A stretch of 64,000 bases of DNA from Actinomycetota bacterium (GTDB lineage Bacteria; Actinomycetota; Acidimicrobiia; Acidimicrobiales; Ilumatobacteraceae). Made by a program: the position numbers and the translations under genes. The notes beneath the pieces are model-generated. The model was given only the letters and a program-made list of their open reading frames with translations. It was not told the DNA's origin and made no database searches. Below are positions 1-7,522 of this stretch, in pieces (position 1 is the first letter of the stretch; the number at the start of each line of letters is the position of its first letter). The stretch is taken from the NCBI GenBank assembly GCA_009702045.1, contig WLIV01000003.1, positions 1 through 64,000 on the forward strand, written 5' to 3'.

Positions 1-1
1 C

Positions 2-103
2 GCCGCGTCCGAAGGGGCCGCCGCGCTGGTAGGCGAGCCGTATGAAGACTTCGATTCCAGTCGGGCGATCTGGTCGTTTCTCAATCAGCATGCGCGCGAT
101 TGA
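2..103 (+). CDS. C-terminal fragment of a protein, possibly an esterase
   Basis: An open frame runs from the window edge to TGA at 101-103 and gives 33 residues ending in ...IWSFLNQHARD. The rest of the gene lies outside the window. An acidic stretch with Tyr and Phe followed by an IW-x-F-x3-H tail resembles the C-terminus of PHB-depolymerase/LpqC-type alpha/beta-hydrolase esterases. That identification rests on about 20 residues and is tentative. Confidence 0.4.
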   Translation, partial: AASEGAAALVGEPYEDFDSSRAIWSFLNQHARD

Positions 104-135
104 TCGCACACCAGCGCTGCGCCAAAACTCGCCAA

Positions 136-161
136 GTGTTGGCGGCAAAACCCGCCAACAC
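136..161 (-). terminator. Hairpin downstream of tRNA-Ala
   Basis: GTGTTGGCGG (136-145) and CCGCCAACAC (152-161) form a perfect 10-bp stem with a 6-base loop, just past the 3' end of the minus-strand tRNA-Ala. Only a weak T-run (GTTTT) follows several bases later in the minus direction. It is probably the tRNA terminator or processing end. Confidence 0.5.
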
Positions 162-168
162 CCCGGAG

Positions 169-241
169 TGGAGACGAGGGGAATCGAACCCCTGACATCT
201 ACCTTGCAAAGGTAGCGCTCTGCCAACTGAGCTACGTCCCC
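169..241 (-). tRNA. tRNA-Ala (anticodon TGC)
   Basis: The minus strand folds as a complete cloverleaf. The 7-bp acceptor stem is GGGGACG with CGTCTCC (one G-T pair), followed by a D arm starting AGCTCAGTTGG. The anticodon loop is CTTTGCAAG with anticodon TGC, and the T arm is GGGGTTCGATTCCCC. The gene is 73 nt with discriminator A and no encoded CCA. tRNA-Ala usually lies next to tRNA-Ile beyond gyrA in actinobacteria; here tRNA-Ile is about 11 kb away on the same strand. Confidence 0.97.
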
Positions 242-251
242 GTGGCGGCGG

Positions 252-1190
252 TCAGGATATCGGCTCGGCCACGACCTCGTACCCCCCGGTGGCCAGCAGT
301 CTGTGCAACGCATCCAGACCGGTGTCGAAGGCCACGCGCTCATCACGCACGGCCACATCAGGTGCCAACGTGTCACCCACGAGGTATCGCTGCGGGTCGT
401 CGAACTCGAAGCACGGCGTGTGCGGCAACTCGTCAAGCGGGCACTGCACCGGGGCCGTGTAGCTCCACACATTCTCGTAGCAGAAGCGGCGAACGCCGGC
501 CGCGTAGAGGCGGTCGGTGGTCTCGCCCAATGGCAGGCGGCCACTGCCGAACGGCACACCTTGCACCACGGGCCCATCGGGTCCGTGGAGCAGCACATGA
601 TCCTTGGCGTGGACGCGAGTGATGAACGGGGCCATCGCCGCGAGCGCGTCCAGTGGGTCTTCGCCCACCATCTGACTGTTGCCGTAGTCGTACAGCGCGC
701 GCACCCACGGGTGATCCACCGCTCCCAGAATCCGAGCGAGTACCGGCCCGGTGAAGTCCTCGTGGTTTTCCAGCACGACGCTGACACCCAGTTGTTGCGC
801 CAACGGGGCGATCGCGCGCAGGTCGCGGATCGTCCACTCGATCACATCGGCCAGCGGCGCTCGGTACTTCGTGTACGTGCGCAACGTGTCCGCACCGCAC
901 TCGGCCGCCACGTGCAGCATCCGGGTCATGTTCTCGGTGCGGGTGTCGGAGGTGTCCAACTCCAGACGCAGGCCGTGGTCGCGGGCGGCAGCACGCACGT
1001 TGCGGAAATGGTCAGGCGATGTGCCGCACAGATCGCGAAAGCCCTCGCCGTTGGCCGACACGTTCACGCCGGTGAACCCTCGCCCAGCCATGTCGGCGAG
1101 GAACGCGAACACGTCGTACCCGGTGGTGGCACGGTGGCGCAGGTGATAGCGCAACGAGTAGCTGTGCACGTGCAACGAGATCGGTTTCAT
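252..1190 (-). CDS. Sugar phosphate isomerase/epimerase family TIM barrel
   Basis: The 312-residue product belongs to the xylose-isomerase-like TIM-barrel superfamily (AP endonuclease 2 family). Typical barrel motifs are visible: LHVHSYS at the N-terminus, a GFTGVNVS strand, VVLENHED, ALYDYGNSQMVGEDP, RVHAKDH and a late FCYENVW segment, which together supply the metal-binding Glu, Asp and His residues. The substrate cannot be read from sequence. The ATG at 1190 overlaps the TGA of the upstream phosphotransferase gene by 4 bases (ATGA), so the two are translationally coupled. A longer frame extends upstream, but only inside the neighbouring gene. This is the last gene of a four-gene minus-strand operon beginning near 3032. 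Confidence 0.85.
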   Translation of the reverse strand: MKPISLHVHSYSLRYHLRHRATTGYDVFAFLADMAGRGFTGVNVSANGEGFRDLCGTSPDHFRNVRAAARDHGLRLELDTSDTRTENMTRMLHVAAECGADTLRTYTKYRAPLADVIEWTIRDLRAIAPLAQQLGVSVVLENHEDFTGPVLARILGAVDHPWVRALYDYGNSQMVGEDPLDALAAMAPFITRVHAKDHVLLHGPDGPVVQGVPFGSGRLPLGETTDRLYAAGVRRFCYENVWSYTAPVQCPLDELPHTPCFEFDDPQRYLVGDTLAPDVAVRDERVAFDTGLDALHRLLATGGYEVVAEPIS

Positions 1191-2029
1191 CGGCGGCCCC
1201 ACTTGCTCAACAGCTGGATTTCCGCGGCCAGTGCCCGGTGGTACAGCGCCGCGAGTGTCGGCTGCGACTCCGCCAATCGGTGCGCACGCCACAGGCAGTA
1301 GGCGGCGATGCGGTAGTGCCAGCACGCACCGTCGCGCAGGTAACGGGCCACGATCGCTCGGCTCGCGTAGGCCTGCAGGAACGCGTCCGTCGCGTCGCGG
1401 GTGTGTGGCGGACGACCGTAGAGGATCATCATCGCCGGCGACAGGAAGCAGGTCACATCCTCGGTGGCGTCACCGACGCCGGGGCATTGCCAATCGATCA
1501 ACACCAGTCCGTGTCGGGAGCGCAGCAGGTTGCCGGGCCCACAGTCGGTGTGCACGAGCGATCGACGGCGCGGTGGCTGCTCGGACGCCGCCACTGGTCG
1601 CACGGCCACCAGTGGGACAGCCACCGACGCCGGAACTCCGGCCACCATCTCGTCGCCGTGACGGCGCGCCTCGGCGGCGCATCCGTGCAACGTGCGGACA
1701 CCCTGCGGAGTTGGGCCGTGGTGCACTTCGTGCAACACGCGGGCCACGTCCGCCACACCTCTGCGCCACATCGTGCCGGGCACGTACTCGTACACCAGTT
1801 GCGCCCCATGGCCGGCGCCGGGCGGGGTGTACGACACGAACTGCGGCGCGCTACCAGTGCTCGCCAAGTGCACCAGAACCGCCGCCTCACTGTCGGGCAG
1901 GTTGGGGTACATCGGGTTGGGGTCGCCCGGGTCTTCCGCGTAACGCTTCTCCACCACCCAGCGCTGCCCGGCGCGAACCTTCCACACCTCGTTGCGGTAA
2001 CCACCGGCGAGCAACATCGGCGCGGTCAC
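1187..2029 (-). CDS. Aminoglycoside phosphotransferase/choline kinase-like protein
   Basis: The 280-residue protein has the APH-type kinase fold. VVEKRY near residue 25 supplies the ATP-lobe lysine, the Brenner motif HTDCGPGN lies at residues 160-167 (catalytic Asp 162), and LIDWQ near 178-181 supplies the metal-binding Asp. Members phosphorylate small hydroxylated metabolites, sugars or antibiotics. Nothing in the operon shows a resistance role, so a small-molecule kinase is the safer call. It starts with GTG 12 bases after the zinc-ribbon gene and overlaps the downstream isomerase gene by 4 bases. Confidence 0.8.
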   Translation of the reverse strand: MTAPMLLAGGYRNEVWKVRAGQRWVVEKRYAEDPGDPNPMYPNLPDSEAAVLVHLASTGSAPQFVSYTPPGAGHGAQLVYEYVPGTMWRRGVADVARVLHEVHHGPTPQGVRTLHGCAAEARRHGDEMVAGVPASVAVPLVAVRPVAASEQPPRRRSLVHTDCGPGNLLRSRHGLVLIDWQCPGVGDATEDVTCFLSPAMMILYGRPPHTRDATDAFLQAYASRAIVARYLRDGACWHYRIAAYCLWRAHRLAESQPTLAALYHRALAAEIQLLSKWGRR

Positions 2030-2041
2030 GTGCTGCGTGCC

Positions 2042-2242
2042 TCAGTCGTCCTTGAGCGCGACGGCGTTGGGCGTGACGTTCATCTTCGGCACGTACTCGG
2101 CGACCTCCACCACACGGCCCTCGCTGAGGTACTTCACGCGTAGTTCGATGCGACACCCAGTGCACGGGCCGTAGAAGCGCTCAGTGACCCCCGCACCGCA
2201 GCGCGGGCAGGTGAGGGTCTGGGTCTCGGGTACGTCGATCAT
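2042..2242 (-). CDS. Small zinc-ribbon protein
   Basis: This 66-residue protein has two cysteine pairs, CPRCG near residue 12 and CTGC near residue 27, which form a treble-clef or zinc-ribbon knuckle. The rest is a short beta-rich domain. Small conserved proteins of this kind are common in actinobacteria and have no assigned role. It begins 7 bases after the upstream gene's stop, which places it firmly in the operon. Confidence 0.75.
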   Translation of the reverse strand: MIDVPETQTLTCPRCGAGVTERFYGPCTGCRIELRVKYLSEGRVVEVAEYVPKMNVTPNAVALKDD

Positions 2243-2249
2243 GACGGAC

Positions 2250-3032
2250 TCAGATGATGTTCAGCGCGTCGAGCGTTGCTGCCGCTGCTTCGTCGGTGAG
2301 TTGCGTGTGGGCACGCCAGTCGGCGCGCTTGGTGGCCCAACCGATGAACTCGTGCGCCGAGGTGACGGCCACCGGATGATGGCTGTCGGTTCCTTGGTGC
2401 ATTTCCCACGGCCCGTCACCAGGTGCCCGCACCAACCGGTAGGAGATGTGCTGCACGTCGGTGAACACGAAGTTCACGCCCACGCGGCACGGTGCGAGTG
2501 CGTCGGCACACATCTGCGGCGCACCGGCCATCATCCACTCGATGGCCACCTCCAGCGCCAGTGGATCGTGCGGTAGGTCGGCAGCGCGGCGGATGGCCGC
2601 GCCGATGTCGTGGCGGAGGTGGCAGTAATGGTCGAACACGATCGCGTTCATCAGCAAGTGCAGTGGGTGGCTGCCCAGATCGTTCAGCGGTACCACCATC
2701 TCGGCCAATGGCGGTTCCTGCATCGCCGTCAACGTGGCGATGCCCTTGTCGGCCCATTCGCGGTACTCGGCCTTCACCTGCTCGGTGGTCCAGTGGCGAC
2801 GCGCCTGCACGGGCACCTCAGCATTCGCCTCGGAGACGCCACTGCTGCCGGTCTCGATCGAGGCCGCGTCGGCGATCATGTGGAACGTGCTGGCCATGTG
2901 CTGCGCCACGTCCTGCACGCTCCAACCAGCGCACCCGCTGGGCAGGGCCCACTCCTCGGCGGTCAGCGAGTCGAACAACTCCAGCGCATGCGAGTGCTCG
3001 GCGGTCAGCGCGTCGATAGCTGCCTTCGTCAT
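2250..3032 (-). CDS. Maleylpyruvate isomerase-like (MDMPI/DinB) family protein
   Basis: The 260-residue protein resembles the TIGR03083/MDMPI_N family of mycothiol-dependent, DinB-like metalloenzymes. The helical-bundle metal ligands appear as His in GWSVQDVAQHMAS near residue 48 and as FDHYCHLRHDI in the third helix. The ATG at 3032 is preceded by GGAG at suitable spacing, and upstream frame extensions carry no comparable signal. It is the first gene of the operon that continues through the zinc ribbon, phosphotransferase and isomerase. Its substrate is unknown, and mycothiol use is a family-level inference. Confidence 0.8.
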   Translation of the reverse strand: MTKAAIDALTAEHSHALELFDSLTAEEWALPSGCAGWSVQDVAQHMASTFHMIADAASIETGSSGVSEANAEVPVQARRHWTTEQVKAEYREWADKGIATLTAMQEPPLAEMVVPLNDLGSHPLHLLMNAIVFDHYCHLRHDIGAAIRRAADLPHDPLALEVAIEWMMAGAPQMCADALAPCRVGVNFVFTDVQHISYRLVRAPGDGPWEMHQGTDSHHPVAVTSAHEFIGWATKRADWRAHTQLTDEAAAATLDALNII

Positions 3033-3117
3033 TTCGGCTCCGTTCTTCTGGGGTGCAGTTCCTCTCTCACCGTAGCGCTCACCGCATGCCCATCGTTCTG
3101 ACGTAACGTCGTCTCCC
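3033..3117. promoter_or_regulatory. Divergent promoter region
   Basis: This 85-base gap separates a leftward operon from the rightward oxidoreductase gene. TAACGT at 3104-3109 lies 8 bases before the ATG at 3118 and fits a leaderless -10. It sits within the perfect inverted repeat GACGT-A-ACGTC (3100-3110), a possible operator. Confidence 0.5.
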
Positions 3118-4098
3118 ATGACGAACCCCAACATTCGCGTCGGCCTGCAGATCCCCTCGTTCACCTTCCCTGGCGTCGGCGCCGAGGGTCTGTTCGAGGT
3201 CGTCGGCACTGCTGCCGTCACCGCCGAGGCCAGTGGCTTCGACAGCGTGTTCGTGATGGACCACTTCTACCAGCTGCCGATGTTGGGCAACCCGGACCAG
3301 AACATGTTCGAGGCCTACTCGTTGCTCACCGCCATCGCTGCCCGCACCGAGAAGGTACGCCTGGGCTGCATGGTCGGCGGTATGACCTACCGCAACCCGG
3401 CGTTCCTGGCGAAGACGGTCACGTGTCTCGACGTGATCTCCAAGGGACGTGCCATCTGGGGTATCGGCGCCGGCTGGTTCGAGCAGGAACACAACGACTA
3501 CAACTTCGAGTTCGGCACGTTCACCGACCGTTTCGAGAAGCTCGAAGAGGGTCTGCAGATCGCCAAGAGCATGTTCGTGAACCACACCACCACGTTCGAC
3601 GGTAAGTGGTTCAAGGTCACCGACGCGTTCAACCAGCCCGCACCCGTGCAGGCCGGCGGCCCCCCGATCCTCATCGGTGGTAGCGGCCCGAAGAAGACGC
3701 TGCGGATGGTGGCTCAGTACGGCGACGCGTGCAACGTGTTCGGCGATGCGGGCGTGGTGCGCCACCTGATGGGCGTGCTCGACGAGCACTGCGACCGTCT
3801 CGGCCGTACGCGCACCGACATCTGCCGCACACGCTTGGGCAGCATCGTCGTCGGCCGCACGATGGAAGACGCACGGGCCACGCTGAAGAAGCGCTTCGGC
3901 GACATCGATGCGATGCCCGCCGAGTTCCAGGATCGCTTGCGCAACATGTTCATCGTCGGCGATGTCGACAGCGTCGGCGAGCAGTTGCAGGCGTTCAAGG
4001 ATGCCGGCCTCGACGGCATGGTCACCAGCCTGATCGACCCCACCGACCTCGATGCGATCGCCCTCACCGGCGAGACCCTCGGACGCGTCTTTCGCTGA
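3118..4098 (+). CDS. LLM-class (F420-dependent) oxidoreductase
   Basis: The 326-residue TIM-barrel protein belongs to the luciferase-like monooxygenase family. An N-terminal NIRVGLQIPSF strand is followed by FVMDHFYQ, a VRLGCMVGGMTYRNPAFLAK segment, GIGAGWFEQEH and PILIGGSGPKKTLRM, which are the hallmarks of actinobacterial F420-dependent members. The product likely reduces or oxidises an unknown substrate with F420 or FMN in the cytoplasm. No Shine-Dalgarno sequence precedes the ATG; a -10-like TAACGT lies 8 bases upstream. The length is normal for the family. Confidence 0.88.
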   Translation: MTNPNIRVGLQIPSFTFPGVGAEGLFEVVGTAAVTAEASGFDSVFVMDHFYQLPMLGNPDQNMFEAYSLLTAIAARTEKVRLGCMVGGMTYRNPAFLAKTVTCLDVISKGRAIWGIGAGWFEQEHNDYNFEFGTFTDRFEKLEEGLQIAKSMFVNHTTTFDGKWFKVTDAFNQPAPVQAGGPPILIGGSGPKKTLRMVAQYGDACNVFGDAGVVRHLMGVLDEHCDRLGRTRTDICRTRLGSIVVGRTMEDARATLKKRFGDIDAMPAEFQDRLRNMFIVGDVDSVGEQLQAFKDAGLDGMVTSLIDPTDLDAIALTGETLGRVFR

Positions 4099-4138
4099 CG
4101 CTGCTGAAACTCGCCGAGAACCACGGCGCGTTCACCCC

Positions 4139-4144
4139 TAACAT
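4139..4144 (+). promoter_or_regulatory. -10-like TAACAT, 6 bases before ATG 4151
   Basis: This element would place the transcript start at or next to the start codon of the molybdopterin oxidoreductase gene, which has no Shine-Dalgarno sequence. Confidence 0.45.
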
Positions 4145-4150
4145 CGCGGC

Positions 4151-6178
4151 ATGAACGCGCCCACCGTCGTGCACGGCACCTGTCACCACGACTGTCCCGA
4201 CAGTTGTGGCTGGCAGGTCACGGTGGAGGATTCCGTCGCCGTACAGCTGCGCGGTAACCCGGCGCACCCGTTCAGCAAGGGCGAGTTGTGTCCGAAGGTG
4301 AACCGCCTGCTCGACCGTGTGTACAGCCCTGAGCGGGTGCTGTACCCGCTGCGCCGCGTCGGGGCCAAGGGCGAGGGCCGCTTCGAACGGATCTCGTGGG
4401 ACGACGCGCTCGCCGAGATCGCCAGCCGTTGGCACGCCGTCATCGACACCGATGGGGCGGGTGCCGTGTTGCCGTACATCAGCGCCGGCAACCAGGGTCT
4501 GTTGTCGATCATGTTCGGCGAGCGTTTCTGGCACCACATGGGTGCCACCCGTGTGCTCGGCGCGCTGTGCGGTGCCGTCGCCGGGGCGGGTGCCACCACC
4601 ACTAATGGCTCGGGGAAAGGCATCGACCCCAGCGACATGGTGCACAGCAAGCTGATCATCCTGTGGGGCACCAACACCCGGCTCACCAACCGTCACCTAT
4701 GGCCATTCATCGAGCAGGCCCGCGCCGATGGCGCACAGGTCGTCGTCATCGATCCGCTGCGCACCATCACCGCCGACTCGGCCGACTGGTTCCTGCAACC
4801 GCTGCCCGGCACCGACGTCGCGTTGATGCTGGCCATGATGCATGTGCTGATCCGCGACGGTCTCACCGACCGTGAATGGATCGAGGCCCACACCGAGGGC
4901 TACGCCGACCTCGAGGCGCACGTCGCTGAGTGGACACCCGAGCGCGCGGCAGCCGTCACCGGTCTGGCCGTTGACGACATCGAGCGATTGGCGACGCTGT
5001 ACGGCACCATCCGTCCCGCGGTGCTGCGCACGCTCATCGGCGCCGAGCACCACGAGCACGGTGCGATGTTCTTCCGCACACTCGCCTGCCTGCCGGCGCT
5101 CGTCGGCGCATGGCGCGATCAGGGTGGTGGCATGTCGCGCAGTGTCGGCACCTGGAGCAACGCAGTGCTCGACCACGCGGCGCTCACGCGGCCCGACCTA
5201 CTGGCCGGTCGCGACACGCGCACGATGTGGATGCCGCACCTGGGACGCACACTCACCGACAGCGAGCACCCTGTCCGCGCGGTGTTCCTCGCATCCGTCA
5301 ACCCGATGGTGTCAGTGCCCAACACCGAACTCGTGCGCGAGGGGTTGCTGCGCGACGACCTGTTCACCGTGGTGCATGACCAGTTCCTCACCGACACCGC
5401 TCGCTACGCCGACATCGTGCTGCCGGCCACCACGCACATCGAAGCCACCGACGTCGTCACCTCCTGGGGCCACCTGTACCTGGGGTGGAACGAAGCGGCG
5501 ATCGCCCCGCTCGGCGAGGCAGTCAGCAACAGCGAACTGCACCGTCGGCTTGCACGAGCGATGGGCTACACCGAGCCGGCCCTGTTCGACGACGACCTCA
5601 CGGTGCTGCGCGACTCGCTCCCCACCGTCGACATCGATCGCCTGCGCATCGATGGCTTCCAACGGGTGCCGTACCCCGAGGACGGGCGACCGTTCGCGGA
5701 GGGCGGGTTCGCCACACCGTCGGGCAAGGTGTTGCTGCGTTGCGACGCGCTCGCCGCCGAAGGTCAGCCGGTGCTGCCCACCTATCTCACCCCGGCGGAG
5801 GCACCGAACGAGCAGTACCCGTTCGCGCTGCTCACGCCGAAGCACCACACGCGCTTTCTCAACTCCAGTTACTCGCAACTGCCGGGTCATGGCGACCGTG
5901 AAGGGGGCCCGTTCGTCGAGGTCGCAGCTGCAGACGCCGATCGCTTGGGCTTGCAGGAGGGCGGCACCGCACGGGTGTGGAACGACCGCGCCTCGCTGGA
6001 GTTGCCGGTACGCATCAGCAACCGAGTGCGCGACGGCCTGGTGGCCATCCCGTGGGGTTGGTGGGGCACACAGCACGCCGACGGCAAGGTGGCCAACTCG
6101 CTCACCAACGACGCGCTCACCGACTGGGGTGGTGGTGTGGCCTACTGCGACACCGCCGTCGCTGTCGCCGCTGTCTGA
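4151..6178 (+). CDS. Molybdopterin-dependent oxidoreductase (formate dehydrogenase/DMSO reductase superfamily)
   Basis: The 675-residue protein starts with a four-cysteine iron-sulfur site: Cys 11, 15 and 19 in HGTCHHDCPDSC, plus a fourth in GELCPK. The Mo-bisMGD catalytic domain (about 60-520) follows, with SAGNQGLLS, LWGTNTRLTNRH and DIVLPATTHIEATD segments. A C-terminal molydopterin-dinucleotide-binding domain begins near LLTPKHHTRFLNSSYSQL and ends with GWWGTQHADG. There is no Tat signal, so the enzyme is probably cytoplasmic. It resembles the stand-alone anaerobic-dehydrogenase-type proteins common in actinobacteria. No partner subunit is encoded nearby and the substrate is unknown. Confidence 0.88.
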   Translation: MNAPTVVHGTCHHDCPDSCGWQVTVEDSVAVQLRGNPAHPFSKGELCPKVNRLLDRVYSPERVLYPLRRVGAKGEGRFERISWDDALAEIASRWHAVIDTDGAGAVLPYISAGNQGLLSIMFGERFWHHMGATRVLGALCGAVAGAGATTTNGSGKGIDPSDMVHSKLIILWGTNTRLTNRHLWPFIEQARADGAQVVVIDPLRTITADSADWFLQPLPGTDVALMLAMMHVLIRDGLTDREWIEAHTEGYADLEAHVAEWTPERAAAVTGLAVDDIERLATLYGTIRPAVLRTLIGAEHHEHGAMFFRTLACLPALVGAWRDQGGGMSRSVGTWSNAVLDHAALTRPDLLAGRDTRTMWMPHLGRTLTDSEHPVRAVFLASVNPMVSVPNTELVREGLLRDDLFTVVHDQFLTDTARYADIVLPATTHIEATDVVTSWGHLYLGWNEAAIAPLGEAVSNSELHRRLARAMGYTEPALFDDDLTVLRDSLPTVDIDRLRIDGFQRVPYPEDGRPFAEGGFATPSGKVLLRCDALAAEGQPVLPTYLTPAEAPNEQYPFALLTPKHHTRFLNSSYSQLPGHGDREGGPFVEVAAADADRLGLQEGGTARVWNDRASLELPVRISNRVRDGLVAIPWGWWGTQHADGKVANSLTNDALTDWGGGVAYCDTAVAVAAV

Positions 6179-6189
6179 CCCGAGGGCTG

Positions 6190-6212
6190 CTCGAGGGCTG
6201 CTCGAGAATTTC
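6190..6212 (+). terminator. Possible terminator formed by an 11-bp tandem repeat
   Basis: The unit CGAGGGCTGCT occurs twice in tandem (6181-6191 and 6192-6202) and restarts at 6203. The repeat creates CTCGAG-ggctg-CTCGAG (6190-6206), which can fold as a 6-bp hairpin followed by AATTTCTT. It lies just after the molybdopterin oxidoreductase stop. Confidence 0.4.
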
Positions 6213-6235
6213 TTCGGAACGTTCGTGGATTCCCG

Positions 6236-6264
6236 TTGACTTGGTGAGCGAACGTGTGTACTGT
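6236..6264 (+). promoter_or_regulatory. Near-consensus promoter of the DUF222-HNH gene
   Basis: TTGACT (6236-6241), a 17-base spacer and TACTGT (6259-6264) form the best -35/-10 pair noted in the window. The ATG at 6272 is only 7 bases past the -10, which predicts a leaderless transcript. Confidence 0.75.
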
Positions 6265-6271
6265 ATGTTAC

Positions 6272-7438
6272 ATGAGTTCGCTGCTCGAGTCAGCTGAACA
6301 GATCCTCCTCACACCGGCCCAGTTCATCACGGCTGTGCGCGAACATGAACAACAGGCAGCAGTGTTGGCCCTCGCCCTACGCCGCTTGGAAACCTCCGGC
6401 GAATACGCGGCCGAAGGTGCGGTGTCGATCGGTTCCTGGCTACGCGACCAGTGCCGCATGACCAGCCGACAAGCCGCCGCGATCATCAGCCACGGGCGTT
6501 TCCTCGATCGCTACTCGGCCGTCGCCGAAGCCGAGCTCTCCGGTGTGTTGTCGCAAGGTCAAGTCGCTGTGCTGCGCCGACGCTGCCCCTCCACGCTGCG
6601 GCCAATCCTCGACGAGCAACAACACGAGATGGTCGCCAACCTGTCCGTGCGCACCATCACCGAGACCGAACTGTTCTGCCACCTGTGGCAACTACGCGCC
6701 GAAGCCGAAGTTGCCGAGACCGCACCGCCGGCCGAACCCAACCGGGCGTTGATCATGGACCGTGCCGACGACGGTGCCTTCGTCGGCAGGTTCGTGCTCG
6801 ACGAAGCCGGCGGCATCCAACTGGAACAAGCATTGACCACCGCCGACACCTGGGAAGGCGCCGACGACACCCGTACCCGTCCCCAACGCATGGCCGACGC
6901 ATTGCACGACATCGCCGCGTTCTTCAACCTCAACCACGACCGCAACGAAACACCGCGCCGCCGCCCACACCTCGACCTGTCGATGGACCTGTCCACGTTG
7001 AACGGCTACATGGAAGCCGTCACCGGCGCCGGCCGACTCCTCCACCACTGCACCACCGAAACCCTGTTGTGCGACTGCATCCTGCACAAGGTCATCCGCG
7101 ACGGCGAAACCCTGCCCACCAGCTACGGCCGCGCCACCTACACCGTGCCCGCCAACCTGTTTCGCCACATGGCCGCCCGCGACGGCGGCTGCCGCTACCC
7201 CGGCTGCGAACGCCCCGTCACCTACACCGAAGGCCACCACATCCACTACTGGGAAAACGGCGGCCCTACCGATCTCGACAATCTGATGTTGTTCTGCAAC
7301 CGCCACCACCACCTCGTCCACCGCCAGGACATCCAGGTGAAGCTGCTGCCGAACGCCGATGCCCACTTCACCTGGCCCGACGGCAGCGAACGCACCACCC
7401 ACCCCCGCGGCGCACCGCCCCGACGATCCGGGCCCTAA
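6272..7438 (+). CDS. DUF222 domain-containing HNH endonuclease-like protein
   Basis: The 388-residue protein has an N-terminal helical DUF222 (13E12-repeat) domain over roughly residues 1-290. A C-terminal HNH nuclease motif follows: CRYPGC near residue 307, then TEGHHIHYWENGGPTDLDNLMLFCNRHHHLVH, which carries the conserved His, Asn and His and the zinc cysteines. Such proteins occur in multiple copies in actinobacteria; their role is unproven, with DNA cleavage or mobility proposed. The start at 6272 fits the promoter at 6236-6264. A GTG at 6254 would lie inside the -10 and is rejected. The gene is isolated between unrelated units. Confidence 0.85.
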   Translation: MSSLLESAEQILLTPAQFITAVREHEQQAAVLALALRRLETSGEYAAEGAVSIGSWLRDQCRMTSRQAAAIISHGRFLDRYSAVAEAELSGVLSQGQVAVLRRRCPSTLRPILDEQQHEMVANLSVRTITETELFCHLWQLRAEAEVAETAPPAEPNRALIMDRADDGAFVGRFVLDEAGGIQLEQALTTADTWEGADDTRTRPQRMADALHDIAAFFNLNHDRNETPRRRPHLDLSMDLSTLNGYMEAVTGAGRLLHHCTTETLLCDCILHKVIRDGETLPTSYGRATYTVPANLFRHMAARDGGCRYPGCERPVTYTEGHHIHYWENGGPTDLDNLMLFCNRHHHLVHRQDIQVKLLPNADAHFTWPDGSERTTHPRGAPPRRSGP

Positions 7439-7509
7439 CGGGCCCTCCCCTCTCCTGATGAGTGCAGCGACCTGCACATAGTCACCACCCTTGCACTGCA
7501 GGTGAGGGG

Positions 7510-7515
7510 TAGCCT
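7510..7515 (+). promoter_or_regulatory. -10-like TAGCCT, 7 bases before ATG 7523
   Basis: TAGCCT followed by 7 bases and ATG supports the 7523 start rather than the upstream GTG at 7502. No convincing -35 lies 17 bases upstream. Confidence 0.5.
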
Positions 7516-7522
7516 GGCCCGC

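Noticed and set aside
1187-2029. Aminoglycoside resistance gene
   Set aside because: The APH-type motifs are shared by many metabolite kinases, and the operon context (isomerase, zinc ribbon, MDMPI-like) does not suggest resistance.
242-2143. Several plus-strand frames opposite the isomerase and phosphotransferase genes
   Set aside because: They give Arg/His-rich translations with no motifs, while the minus-strand frames encode recognisable domains linked by ATGA overlaps.
6254-6271. GTG 6254 as the start of the DUF222-HNH gene
   Set aside because: It falls inside the spacer/-10 of a near-consensus promoter, and no Shine-Dalgarno sequence precedes it.
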